Made by a program: the position numbers and the translations under genes. From the NCBI RefSeq assembly GCF_052857255.1, contig NC_135505.1:21934269-21998268 (forward strand): a DNA stretch of 64,000 bases, given 5' to 3'. How positions within the stretch are numbered: position 1 is the stretch's first letter; each line of letters begins with the position of its first letter. The DNA is from Amblyomma americanum. Taxonomy: Eukaryota; Arthropoda; Arachnida; Ixodida; Ixodidae. The notes below the pieces were generated by a model. That model saw only the letters and a list, made by a program, of their open reading frames with translations. It had not been told where the DNA came from and ran no database searches. Shown here one piece after another: positions 1 through 11,785 of this stretch.

Positions 1-3000
1 TCGTTTTAGATCGAAACTAGCAGAAATCATGAGCATCGATTTTACAAGCCGTCGAAGAGTAGACGAGAGAATGGTGAAAACGTTTTCTCACAGAACTGCG
101 CGAAAACTTTAATTCCGGCTCAAAACAACGGGATACATCGTTTTAGATCGAAACTAGCAAGATTCACGAGCATCGATTTTATAAGTCGTCGAAGAGTAGA
201 CGAGTGAAAGGTGTAAACTTTTTCTCTCAGAACTGCGCGAAAACTTGTATTCCGGCTCAGAACAACGGGATACATCGTTTTAGATCGACACTAGCAAGAA
301 TCACGAGCATCGATTTTACAAGTCGTCGAAGAGTAGAGGAGAGAAAGGTGTAAACTTTTCTCTCAGAACTGCGCGAAAACTTGTATTCCGGCTCAAAACA
401 ACGGGATACATCGTTTTAGATCGAAACTAGCAAGATTCACGAGCATCGATATTTCGAGTAGTCGAAGAGTAGAGGAGAGAAGGGTGTAAACTTTTTCTCT
501 CAGAACGGCGCGAAAATTTGTATTCCGGCTCAAAACAACGGGATACATCGTTTTAGATCGAAACTAGCAAAATTCACGAGCATCGATTTTACAAGTCGTC
601 GAAGAGTAGAGGAGAGAAAGGTGTTAATTTTTTCTCTCAGAACTGCGCGAAAACTTGTATTCCGGCTCAAAACAACGAGATACATCGTTTTAGATCGAAA
701 CTAGCAAGATTCACGAGCATCGATTTTACAAATCGTCGAAGAGTAGACGAGAGAAAGGTGTAAATTATTTCTCTCAGAACTGCGCGAAAACTTGTGTTCC
801 GGCTCAAAACAACGGGATACATCGTTTTAGATCGAAACTAGCAAAATTCACGATCATCGATTTTACAAGTCGTCGAAGAGTAGAGAGAAAGGTGTAAACT
901 TTTTCTCTCAGAACTGCGCGAAAACTTGTATTCCGGCTCAAAACAACGAGATACCTCGTTTTAGATCGAAAGTAGCAAGATTTACGAGCATCGATTTTAC
1001 ACGTCGTCGAAGAGTTGATGAAAAAAAAGTGTAAATTTTTTCTCTCAGAACTGCGCGAAAACTTGTATTCCGGCTCCAAACAACGGAATACATCGTTTTA
1101 AATCGAAACTAGCAAGATTCACGAGCATCAATTTTACAAGTCGTCGAAGAGTAGACGAGAGAAAGGTGCAAACTTTTTCTCTAAGAACTGCGCGAAAACT
1201 TGTATTCCGACTCAAAACAACGCGATACATCGTTTTAGATCGAAATTATTAGAATTCACGAGCATCGATTTTACAAGCCGTCGAAGAGTAGACGATAGAA
1301 AGGTGTAAACGTTTTCTCTCAGAACTGCGCGAAAACTTGTATTCCGGCTCAAAACAACGGGATACATCGTTTTAGATCGAAACTAGCTAGATTCACGAGC
1401 ATCGATTTTACAAGTCGTCGAAGAGTAGACGAGTGAAAGGTGTAAACTTTTTCTCTCAGAACTGCGCGAAAACTTGTATTCCGGCTCAGAACAACGGGAT
1501 ACATCGTTTTAGACCGAAACTAACAAAATTCACGGGCATCGATTTTACAAGTCCTCGAAGAGTAGACGAGAAAAAGGTGCACACTTTTTCTCTCAGAACT
1601 GCGCGAAAACTTGTATTCCGGCTCAAAACAACGGGATACATCGTTTTAGATCGAAACAAGCAAAATTCACGAGCATCGTTTTTACAAGTCGTCGAAGAGC
1701 AGAGGAGAGAAAGGTGTAAACTTTTTCTCTCAGAACAGCGCGAAAACTTGTATTCCGGCTCAAAACAACGGGATACATCGTTTTAGATCGAAACTAGCAA
1801 GATTTACGAGCATCGATTTTACAAGTCGTCGAAGAGTAGATGAAAAAAGGTGTAACTTTTTCTCTCAGAACTGCGCGAAAACTTGTATTCCGGCTCCAAA
1901 CAACGGGATACATCGTTTTAGATCGAAACTAGCAAGATTCACGAGCATCGATTTTACAAGTCGTCGAAGAGTAGACGAGAGAAAGGTGCAAACTTTTTCT
2001 CTCAGAACTGCGCGAAAACTTGTATTCCGGCTCACAACAACGGGATACATCGTTTTAGATCGAAACAAGCAAAATTCACGAGCATCGTTTTTACAAGTCG
2101 TCGAAGAGTAGAGGAGAGAGAGGTGCAAACTTTTTCTCTCAGAACTGGGCGAAAACTTCTATTCCGGCTCAAAACAACGAGATACATCGTTTTAGATCGA
2201 AACTAGCAAGATTCACGAGCATCGATTTTACAAGTCGTCGAAGAGTAGACGAGAGAAAGGTGCAAACTTTTTCTCTAAGAACTGCGCGAAAACTTGTATT
2301 CCGACTCAAAACAACGCGATACATCGTTTTAGATCGAAATTATTAGAATTCACGAGCATCGATTTCACAAGCCGTCGAAGAGTAGACGAGAGAAAGGTGT
2401 AAACGTTTTCTTTCAGAACTGCGCGAAAACTTGTATTCCGGCTCAAAACAACGGGATACATCGTTTTAGATCGAAACTAGCAAGATTCACGAGCATCGAT
2501 TTTACAAGTCGTCGAAGAGTAGACGAGTGAAAGGTGTAAACTTTTTCTCTTCAGAACTGCGCGAAAACTTGTATTCCGGCTCAGAACAACGGGATACATC
2601 GTTTTAGACCGAAACTAACAAAATTCACGGGCATCGATTTTACAAGTCCTCGAAGAGTAGACGAGAAAAAGGTGCAAACTTTTTCTCTCAGAACTGCGCG
2701 AAAACTTGTATTCCGGCTCAAAACAACGGGATACATCGTTTTAGATCGAAACTAGCAAGATTCACGAGCATCGATTTTTCAAGTCGTCGAAGAGTAGAGG
2801 AGAGAAGGGTGTAAACTTTTGCTCTCAGAACGGCGCGAAAACTTGTATTCCGGCTCAAAACAACGGGATACATCGTTTTAGATCGAAACTAGCAAAATTC
2901 ACGAGCATCGATTTTACAAGTCGTCGAAGAGTAGAGGAGAGAAAGGTGTAAATTTTTCTCTCAGAACTGCGCGAAAACTTGTATTCCGGCTCAAAACAAC

Positions 3001-3473
3001 GAGATAAATCGTTTTAGATCGAAACTAGCAAGATTCACGAGCATCGATTTTACAAATCGTCGAAGAGTAGACGAGAGAAAGGTGTAAATTATTTCTCTCA
3101 GAACTGCGCGAAAACTTGTGTTCCGGCTCAAAGCAACGGGATACATCGTTTTAGATCGAAACTAGCAAAATTCACGAGCATCGATTTTACAAGTCGTCGA
3201 AGAGTAGAGGAGAGAAAGGTGTAAACTTTTTCTCTCAGAACTGCGCGAAAACTTGTATTCCGGCTCAAAACAACGAGATACATCGTTTTAGATTGAAACT
3301 AGCAAAATTCACGAGCATCGATTTTACAAGTCGTCGAAGAGTAGAGGAGAGAAAGGTGTAAATTTTTTCTCTCAGAACTGCGCGAAAACTTGTATTCCGG
3401 CTCAAAACAACGAGATACATCGTTTTAGATCGAAACTAGCAAGATTCACGAGCATAGATTTTACAAGTCGTCG
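1..3473 (+). repeat. Mixed-order satellite monomers, left edge
   Basis: About 25 monomers with a weak longer period. The monomer class with gagtgaaagg recurs near 202, 1431 and 2525, spacings of about 1,229 and 1,094 bp (9 and 8 monomers). Downstream of the last two comes the same series of variant monomers: gaccgaaactaac with aagtcctcg, then forms with gaaggg and aacggcgcg. The copies are imperfect: an extra t at about 2551 in the second pyrimidine tract, and loss of 3 bp in a gtagagagaaag monomer near 880. The opening monomer (aagccg, gagaatgg, actttaatt) is the same class as those at about 13.03, 18.23 and 21.24 kb. No non-satellite sequence is seen. Confidence 0.85.
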
Positions 3474-5409
3474 ATGAGTAGAGGAGAGAAAGGTGTAAAC
3501 TTTTTCTCTCATTACAGCGCGAAAACTTGTATTCCGGCTCAAAAAAACAGGCTACATCGTTTTAGATCGAAACTAGCAAGATTCACGAGCATCGATTTTA
3601 CAAGTCGTCGAAAAGTACACGAGAAAAAGGTGCAAATTTTTTCTCTCAGAACTGCGCGAAAAGTTGTATTCCGGCTCAAAACAACGGGATACATCGTTTT
3701 AGATCGAAACTAGCAAGATTCACGAGCATCGATTTTACAAGACGTCGAAGAGTAGACGAGAGAATGGTGCAAACTTTTTCTTTCAGAACTGTGCTAAAAC
3801 TTGTATTCCGGCTCAAAACAAAGGGATACATCGTTTTATATCGAAACTAGCAAGAATCACGAGCATCGATTTTACAAGTCGTCGAAGAGTAGAGGAGAGA
3901 AAGGTGTAAACTTTTTCTCTCAGAACAGCGCGAAAACTTGTATTCCGGCTCAAAACAACGGGATACATCGTTTTAGATCGAAACTAGCAAGATTCACGAG
4001 CATCGATTTTACAAATCGTCGAAGAGTAGACGAGAGAAAGGTGTAAATTTTTCTCGCAGAACTGCGCGAAAACTTGTGTTCCGGCTCAAAACAACGGGAT
4101 AGATCGTTTAAGATCGAAACTAGCAATATTCACGAGCATCGATTTTACAAGTCGTCGAAGAGTAGACGAGAGAAAGCTGTAAACTTTTTCTCTCAGAACA
4201 GCGCGAAAACTTGTATTCCGTTTCAAAACAACGAGATACATCGTAACAACGAGATACATCGTTTTAGATCGAAACTAGCAAGATTCGCGAGCATCGGTTT
4301 TTGAAGTCCTCGAAGAGTAGACGAGAGAAAGGTGTAAACTTTTTCTCTCAGAACTGCGCGAAAACTTTAATTCCGGCTCAAAACAACGGGATACATCGTT
4401 TTAGATCGAAACTAGCAAGATTCACGAGCATCGATTTTACAAGTCGTCGAAGAGTAGACGAGTGAAAGGTGTAAACTTTTTCTCTCATTACAGCGCGAAA
4501 ACTTGTATTCCGGCTCAGAACAACGGGATACATCGTTTTAGATCGAAACTAGCAAGATTCACGAGCATCGATTTTACAAGTCGTCGAAAAGTACACGAGA
4601 AAAAGGTGCAAATTTTTTCTCTCAGAACTGCGCGAAAAGTTGTATTCCGGCTCAAAACAACGGGATACATCGTTTTAGATCGAAACTAGCAAGATTCACG
4701 AGCATCGATTTTACAAGTCGTCGAAGAGTAGACGAGAGAATGGTGCAAACTTTTTCTTTCAGAACTGCGCTAAAACTTGTATTCCGGCTCAAAACAAAGG
4801 GATACATCGTTTTAGGTCGAAACTAGCAAGAATCACGAGCATCGATTTTACAAGTCGTCGAAGAGTAGAGGAGAGAAAGGTGTAAACTTTTTCTCTCAGA
4901 ACGGCGCGAAAACTTGTATTCCGGCTCAAAACAACGGGATACATCGTTTTAGATCGAAACTAGCAAGATTCACGAGCATCGATTTTACAAATCGTCGAAG
5001 AGTAGACGAGAGAAAGGTGTAAATTTTTTCTCGCAGAACTGCGCGAAAACTTGTGTTCCGGCTCAAAACAACGGGATAGATCGTTTAAGATCGAAACTAG
5101 CAATATTCACGAGCATCGATTTTACAAGTCGTCGAAGAGTAGACGAGAGCAAGCTGTAAACTTTTTCTCTCAGAACAGCGCGAAAACTTGTATTCCGTTT
5201 CAAAACAACGAGATACATCGTTTTAGATCGAAAGTAGCAAGATTCGCGAGCATCGGTTTTTGAAGTCCTCGAAGAGTAGACGAGAGAAAGGTGTAAACTT
5301 TTTCTCTCAGAACTGCGCGAAAACTTTAATTCCGGCTCAAAACAACGGGATACATCGTTTTAGATCGAAACTAGCAAGATTCACGAGCATCGATTTTACA
5401 AGTCGTCGA
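3474..5409 (+). repeat. Tandem pair of 7-monomer (959-bp) HOR units, first occurrence
   Basis: The heptamer is defined by an ordered series of variant monomers: (1) ctcattacagcg; (2) aaaagtacacg with gaaaagttg; (3) gagaatggtgc with ctttcag, gctaaaac and aaaggg; (4) gtagaggag; (5) caaatcgtcg with tctcgcag; (6) gtgttccgg and gatagatcg, then gaaagctg; (7) ccgtttc, gattcgcg and catcggttttt, followed by ctttaattccgg. It starts near 3474 and restarts near 4451. The first unit is 977 bp because of an 18-bp internal duplication. The first unit opens with the gatgagtagagg variant and aaaaaaacaggctac, the second with gagtgaaagg, so the two heptamers are distinct subtypes. Confidence 0.88.
4227..4262 (+). 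repeat. 18-bp tandem micro-duplication inside a monomer
   Basis: An 18-base segment running from aacaacgag to catcgt occurs twice back to back, at 4227-4244 and 4245-4262, lengthening this monomer to about 155 bp. The equivalent monomers in the other heptamers (near 5200, 9460, 10420, 31350, 36000) carry a single copy. It is the largest small insertion I saw in the window and looks like a slippage or short unequal-exchange event private to this unit. Confidence 0.95.
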
Positions 5410-8400
5410 AGAGTAGACGAGTGAAAGGTGTAAACTTTTTCTCTCAGAACTGCGCGAAAACTTGTATTCCGGCTCAGAACAACGGGATACATCGTTTTAG
5501 ACCGAAACTAACAAAATTCACGTGCATCGATTTTACAAGTCGTCGAAGAGTAGACGAGAAAAAGGTGCAAACTTTTTCTCTCAGAACTGCGCGAAAACTT
5601 GTATTCCGGCTCAAAACAACGGGATACATCGTTTTAAATCGACACTAGCAAGAATCACGAGCATCGATTTTACAAGTCGTCGAAGAGTAGAGGAGAGAAA
5701 GGTGTAAACTTTTTCTCTCAGAACTGCGCGAAAACTTGTATTCCGGCTCAAAACAAAGGGATACATCGTTTTAGGTCGAAACTAGCAAAATTCACGAGCA
5801 TCGTTTTTACAAGTCGTCGAAGAATAGACGAGAAAAAGGTGTAAACTTTTTCTCTCAGAACTGTGCGAAAACTTTTATTCCGGATCAAAACAACAGGATA
5901 TATCGTTTTAGATCGAAACTAGCAAAATTAACGAGCATCGATTTTACAAGTCGTCGAACAGTAGACGAGAGATAGGTGCAAATGATTTCTCTCAGAACTG
6001 CGCAAAAACTTGTATTCCGGTTCAAAACAACGGGATACATTGTTTTAGATTGAAACTAGCAAAATTCACGAGCATCGATTTTACAAGTCGTCGAAGAGTA
6101 GACGAGAGAAAGGTGTAAACTTTTTCTCTCAGAACTGCGCGAAAACTTGTATTCCGGCTCAAAACAACGGGATACATCGTATTAGATCGAAACTAGCAAG
6201 ATTCACGAGCATCGATTTTACAAGTCGTCGAAGAGTAGACGAGAGAAAGGTGCAAACTTTTTCTCTCAGAACAGGCGCGAAAACTTGTATTCCGGCTCAA
6301 AACAACGCGATACATCGTTTTAGATCGAAACTAGCAAGATTCACGAGCATCGATTTTACAAGTCGTCGAAGAGTAGACGAGTGAAAGGTGTAAACTTTTT
6401 CTCTCAGAACTGCACGAAAACTTGTATTCCGGCTCAGAACAACGGGATACATCGTTTTAGACCAAAACTAACAAAATTCACGGGCATCAATTTTACAAGT
6501 CCTCGAAGAGTAGACGAGAAAAAGGTGCAAACTTTTTCTCTCAGAACTGCGCGAAAACTTGTATTCCGGCTCAAAACAACGGGATACATCGTTTTAGATC
6601 GAAACTAGCAAGATTCACGAGCATCGATTTTTCAAGTCGTCGAAGAGTAGAGGAGAGAATGGTGTAAACTTTTTCTCTCAGAACGGCGCGAAAACTTGTA
6701 TTCCGGCTCAAAACAACGGGATACATCGTTTTAGATCGAAACTAGCAAAATTCACGAGCATCGATTTTACAAGTCGTCGAAGAGTAGAGGAGAGAAAGGT
6801 GTAAATTTTTTCTCTCAGAACTGCGCGAAAACTTGTATTCCGGCTCAAAACAACGAGATACATCGTTTTAGATCGAAACTAGCAAGATTCACGAGCATCG
6901 ATTTTACAAATCGTCGAAGAGTAGACGAGAGAAAGGTGTAAATTATTTCTCTCAGAACTGCGCGAAAACTTGTGTTCCGGCTCAAAACAACGGTATACAT
7001 CGTTTTAGATCGAAACTAGCAAAATTCACGAGCATCGTTTTTACAAGTCGTCGAAGAATAGACGAGAAAAAGGTGTAAACTTTTTCTCTCAGAACTGTGC
7101 GAAAACTTTTATTCCGGATCAAAACAACAGGATATATCGTTTTAGATCGAAACTAGCAAAATTAACGAGCATTGATTTTACAAGTCGTCGAACAGTAGAC
7201 GAGAGATAGGTGCAAATGATTTCTCTCAGAACTGCGCAAAAACTTGTATTCCGGTTCAAAACAACGGGATACATTGTTTTAGATTGAAACTAGCAAAATT
7301 CACGAGCATCGATTTTACAAGTCGTCGAAGAGTAGACGAGAGAAAGGTGTAAACTTTTTCTCTCAGAACTGCGCGAAAACTTGTATTCCGGCTCAAAACA
7401 ACGGGATACATCGTATTAGATCGAAACTAGCAAGATTCACGAGCATCGATTTTACAAGTCGTCGAAGAGTAGACGAGAGAAAGGTGCAAACTTTTTCTCT
7501 CAGAACAGGCGCGAAAACTTGTATTCCGGCTCAAAACAACGGGATACATCGTTTTAGATCGAAACTAGCAAGATTCACGAGCATCGATTTTACAAGTCGT
7601 CGAAGAGTAGACGAGTGAAAGGTGTAAACTTTTTCTCTCAGAACTGCGCGAAAACTTGTATTCCGGCTCAGAACAACGGGATACATCGTTTTAGACCGAA
7701 ACTAACAAAATTCACGGGCATCGATTTTACAAGTCCTCGAAGAGTAGACGAGAAAAAGGTGCAAACTTTTTCTCTCAGAACTGCGCGAAAACTTGTATTC
7801 CGGCTCAAAACAACGGGATACATCGTTTTAGATCGAAACTAGCAAGATTCACAAGCATCGATTTTTCAAGTCGTCGAAGAGTAGAGGAGAGAAGGGTGTA
7901 AACTTTTTCTCTCAGAACGGCGCGAAAACTTGTATTCCGGCTCAAAACAACGGGATACATCGTTTTAGATCGAAACTAGCAAAATTCAAGAGCATCGATT
8001 TTACAAGTCGTCGAAGAGTAGAGGAGAGAAAGGTGTAAATTTTTTCTCTCAGAACTGCGCGAAAACTTGTATTCCGGCTCAAAACAACAAGATACATCGT
8101 TTTAGATCGAAACTAGCAAGATTCACGAGCATCGATTTTACAAATCGTCGAAGAGTAGACGAGAGAAAGGTGTAAATTATTTCTCTCAGAACTGCGCGAA
8201 AACTTGTGTTCCGGCTCAAAACAACGGGATACATCGTTTTAGATCGAAACTAGCAAAATTCACGAGCATCGATTTTACAAGTCGTCGAAGAGTAGAGGAG
8301 AGAAAGGTGTAAACTTTTTCTCTCAGAACTGCGCGAAAACTTGTATTCCGGCTCAAAACAACGAGATACATCGTTTTAGATTGAAACTAGCAAAATTCAC

Positions 8401-8698
8401 GAGCATCGATTTTACAAGTCGTCGAAGATTAGAGGAGAGAAATGTGTAAACTTTTTCTCTCAGAACTGCGTGAAAACTTGTGTTCCGGCTCAAAACAACG
8501 GGATACATCGTTTTAGATCGAAACTAGCAAAATTCACGAGCATCGATTTTACAAGTCGTCGAAGAGTAGAGGAGAGAAAGGTGTAAATTTTTTCTCTCAG
8601 AACTGCGCGAAAACTTGTATTCCGGCTCAAAACAACGAGATACATCGTTTTAGATCGAAACTAGCAAGATTCACGAGCATAGATTTTACAAGTCGTCG
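5410..8698 (+). repeat. Inter-heptamer monomers with a 9-monomer (1,234-bp) internal repeat
   Basis: After the heptamer pair the order changes to gagtgaaagg / gaccgaaactaac / aagtcctcg-type monomers and a distinctive series: aagaatagacg, ctgtgcg with cggatcaaaacaacagg, attaacgag with gaacagtag, gataggtgcaaatg, then a 138-bp aggcgcg monomer. This series appears at about 5.8-6.5 kb and again at about 7.0-7.75 kb. The spacing is 1,234 bp (for example gataggtgc at 5971 and 7205, and the gagtgaaagg class at 6381 and 7615). Monomers with gaaggg/aacggcgcg and gtgttccgg follow. No gene is present. Confidence 0.82.
6225..6267. other. Representative overlapping dyad (inverted-repeat) pair in the monomer
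   Basis: Two short inverted repeats overlap in each consensus-like monomer. The first has arms TCGTC (6225-6229) and GACGA (6238-6242), a 5-bp stem with an 8-nt loop. The second has arms GAGAGAAA (6241-6248) and TTTCTCTC (6260-6267), an 8-bp stem with an 11-nt loop. They share two bases, so only one could form at a time. Common variants break one arm without a compensating change in the other: gacgag to gaggag for stem 1, and gagaga to gagtga for stem 2. That argues against strict selection for pairing. Short dyads are a known feature of centromeric satellites without CENP-B boxes; function here is unproven. Confidence 0.6.
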
Positions 8699-10616
8699 AT
8701 GAGTAGAGGAGAGAAAGGTGTAAACTTTTTCTCTCATTACAGCGCGAAAACTTGTATTCCGGCTCAAAAAAACGGGCTACATCGTTTTAGATCGAAACTA
8801 GCAAGATTCACGAGCATCGATTTTACAAGTCGTCGAAAAGTACACGAGAAAAAGGTGCAAATTTTTTCTCTCAGAACTGCGCGAAAAGTTGTATTCCGGC
8901 TCAAAACAACGGAATACATCGTTTTAGATCGAAACTAGCAAGATTCACGAGCATCGATTTTACAAGTCGTCGAAGAGTAGACGAGAGAATGGTGCAAACT
9001 TTTTCTTTCAGAACTGTGCTAAAACTTGTATTCCGGCTCAAAACAAAGGGATACATCGTTTTAGATCAAAACTAGCAAGAATCACGAGCATCGATTTTAC
9101 AAGTCGTCGAAGAGTAGAGGAGAGAAAGGTGTAAACTTTTTCTCTCAGAACTGCGCGAAAACTTGTATTCCGGCTCAAAACAACGGGATACATCGTTTTA
9201 GATCGAAACTAGCAAGATTCACGAGCATCGATTTTACAAATCGTCGAAGAGTAGACGAGAGAAAGGTGTAAATTTTTTCTCGCAGAACTGCGCGAAAACT
9301 TGTGTTCCGGCTCAAAACAACGGGATAGATCGTTTAAGATCGAAAATAGCAATATTCACGAGCATCGATTTTACAAGTCGTCGAAGAGTAGACGAGAGAA
9401 AGCTGTAAACTTTTTCTCTCAGAACAGCGCGAAAACTTGTATTCCGTTTCAAAACAACGAGATACATCGTTTTAGATCAAAACTAGCAAGATTCGCGAGC
9501 ATCGGTTTTTGAAGTCCTCGAAGAGTAGACGAGAGAAAGGTGTAAACTTTTTCTCTCAGAACTGCGCGAAAACTTTAATTCCGGCTCAAAACAACGGGAT
9601 ACATCGTTTTAGATCGAAACTAGCAAGATTCACGAGCATCGATTTTACAAGTCGTCGAAGAGTAGACGAGTGAAAGGTGTAAACTTTTTCTCTCATTACA
9701 GCGCGAAAACTTGTATTCCGGCTCAGAACAACGGGATACATCGTTTTAGATCGAAACTAGCAAGATTCACGAGCATCGATTTTACAAGTCGTCGAAAAGT
9801 ACACGAGAAAAAGGTGCAAATTTTTTCTCTCAGAACTGCGCGAAAAGTTGTATTCCGGCTCAAAACAACGGGATACATCGTTTTAGATCGAAACTAGCAA
9901 GATTCACGAGCATCGATTTTACAAGTCGTCGAAGAGTAGACGAGAGAATGGTGCAAACTTTTTCTTTCAGAACTGCGCTAAAACTTGTATTCCGGCTCAA
10001 AACAAAGGGATACATCGTTTTAGGTCGAAACTAGCAAGAATCACGAGCATCGATTTTACAAGTCGTCGAAGAGTAGAGGAGAGAAAGGTGTAAACTTTTT
10101 CTCTCAGAACTGCGCGAAAACTTGTATTCCGGCTCAAAACAACGGGATACATCGTTTTAGATCGAAACTAGCAAGATTCACGAGCATCGATTTTACAAAT
10201 CGTCGAAGAGTAGACGAGAGAAAGGTGTAAATTTTTTCTCGCAGAACTGCGCGAAAACTTGTGCTCCGGCTCAAAACAACGGGATAGATCGTTTAAGATC
10301 GAAACTAGCAATATTCACGAGCATCGATTTTACAAGTCGTCGAAGAGTAGACGAGAGAAAGCTGTACACTTTTTCTCTCAGAACAGCGCGAAAACTTGTA
10401 TTCCGTTTCAAAACAACGAGATACATCGTTTTAGATCGAAACTAGCAAGATTCGCGAGCATCGGTTTTTGAAGTCCTCGAAGAGTAGACGAGAGAAAGGT
10501 GTAAACTTTTTCTCTCAGAACTGCGCGAAAACTTTAATTCCGGCTCAAAACAACGGGATACATCGTTTTAGATCGAAACTAGCAAGATTCACGAGCATCG
10601 ATTTTACAAGTCGTCG
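8699..10616 (+). repeat. Tandem pair of 959-bp heptamer HOR units, second occurrence
   Basis: Unit 1 runs from about 8699 and unit 2 from about 9658, exactly 959 bp (7 x 137) apart by matching ctcattacag, tctcgcag and gattcgcg landmarks. The first unit carries gtgttccgg with gaaaatagc; the second carries gtgctccgg with gaaactagc and gctgtacac. These differences persist in later pairs (35.24/36.20, 44.83/45.79 and 53.46/54.42 kb), so the pair behaves as a 14-monomer, 1,918-bp unit. Confidence 0.9.
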
Positions 10617-11785
10617 AAGAGTAGACGAGTGAAAGGTGTAAACGTTTTCTCTCAGAACTGCGCGAAAACTTGTATTCCGGCTCAGAACAACGGGATACAT
10701 CGTTTTAGACCGAAACTAACAAAATTCACGGGCATCGATTTTACAAGTCGTCGAAGAGTAGACGAGAAAAAGGTGCAAACTTTTTCTCTCAGAACTGCGC
10801 GAAAACTTGTATTCCGGCTCAAAACAACGGGATACATCGTTTTAAATTGACACTAGCAAGAATCACGAGCATCGATTTTACAAGTCGTCGAAGAGTAGAG
10901 GAGAGAAAGGTGTAAACTTTTTCTCTCAGAACTGCGCGAAAACTTGTATTCCGGCTCAAAACCACGGGATACATCGTTTTAGATCGAAACTAGCAAGATT
11001 CACGAGCATCGATTTTTCAAGTCATCTAAGAGTAGACGAGAGAAAGGTGTAAACTTCTCTCAGAACTGCGCTAAAACTTGTATTCCGGCTCAAAACAACG
11101 GGATACATCGTTTTAGACCGAAACTAGCAAGATTCACGAGCATCGATTTTCAAGTCGTCGAAGAGTAGACGAGAGAAAGGTGTAAACTTTTTCTCTCAGA
11201 ACTGCGCGAAAACTTGTATTCCTGCTCAGAACAACGGTATACATCGTTTTAGACCGAAACTAACAAAATTCACGAGCATCGATTTTACAAGTCGTCGAAG
11301 AGTAGACGAGAGAAAAGTGTAAACTTTTTCTCTCATAACTGCGCGAAAACTTGTATTCCGGCTCAAAACAACGGTATACATCGTTTTAGATCGAAACTAG
11401 CAAAATTCACGAGCATCGTTTTTACAAGTCGTCGAAGAATAGACGAGAAAAAGGTGTAAACTTTTTCTCTCAGAACTGTGCGAAAACTTTTATTCCGGAT
11501 CAAAACAACAGGATATATCGTTTTAGATCGAAACTAGCAAAATTAACGAGCATCGATTTTACAAGTCGTCGAACAGTAGACGAGAGATAGGTGCAAATGA
11601 TTTCTCTCAGAACTGCGCGAAAACTTGTATTCCGGTTCAAAACAACGGGATACATTGTTTTAGATTGAAACTAGCAAAATTCACGAGCATCGATTTTACA
11701 AGTCGTCGAAGAGTAGACGAGAGAAAGGTGTAAACTTTTTCTCTCAGAACTGCGCGAAAACTTGTATTCCGGCTCAAAACAACGG
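10617..11785 (+). repeat. Transition monomers with short pyrimidine tracts
   Basis: About nine monomers linking the heptamer pair to the gtattag array. They include a monomer with aaaccacggg (about 10960), a short form reading gtaaacttctctcag (about 11050, 3 bp lost), a 136-bp form with gattttcaag (about 11150), ctcataactgcgcg (about 11335), and the aagaatagacg / attaacgag / gataggtgc series (11400-11600). The same series recurs at about 31.8-32.5 kb at an offset near 20,926 bp. Confidence 0.8.

Larger units (their letters stand above)
3474..8698 (+). repeat. 38-monomer super-unit (about 5.21 kb)
   Basis: Diagnostic monomers at 3474, 4462, 5051 and 5421 reappear at 8699, 9670, 10259 and 10629. 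Spacing is 5,225 for the first and 5,208 bp for the rest; the 18-bp insertion at 4227-4262 plus a 1-bp difference explains the first. Length equals 38 x 137 plus two, matching the two 138-bp aggcgcg monomers at about 6271 and 7503. The unit contains the heptamer pair followed by about 24 monomers that include the gataggtgcaaatgattt class (about 5971 and 7205, themselves 1,234 bp apart). Confidence 0.85.

Noticed and set aside
1433..1786. Possible cysteine-containing repeat peptide (QNCAKTCIPAQ-like) suggestive of a small secreted protein family
   Set aside because: The peptide is the translation of the ctcagaactgcgcg...ccggctcaaaac part of the monomer. It has no signal peptide and appears wherever that frame is open.
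6118..6132. RNA polymerase III terminator (T5) in each monomer
   Set aside because: A run of five T recurs in every monomer, but there is no A/B-box promoter pattern I can recognise upstream, so it is better read as part of the pyrimidine tract.
6294..6315. CENP-B box-like sequence around ccggctcaaaacaacggg
   Set aside because: The CENP-B box core needs TTCG, four bases, A, two bases, then CGGG. Here CGGG is present in consensus monomers, but the A position is C and TTCG is missing, so the match is only partial.
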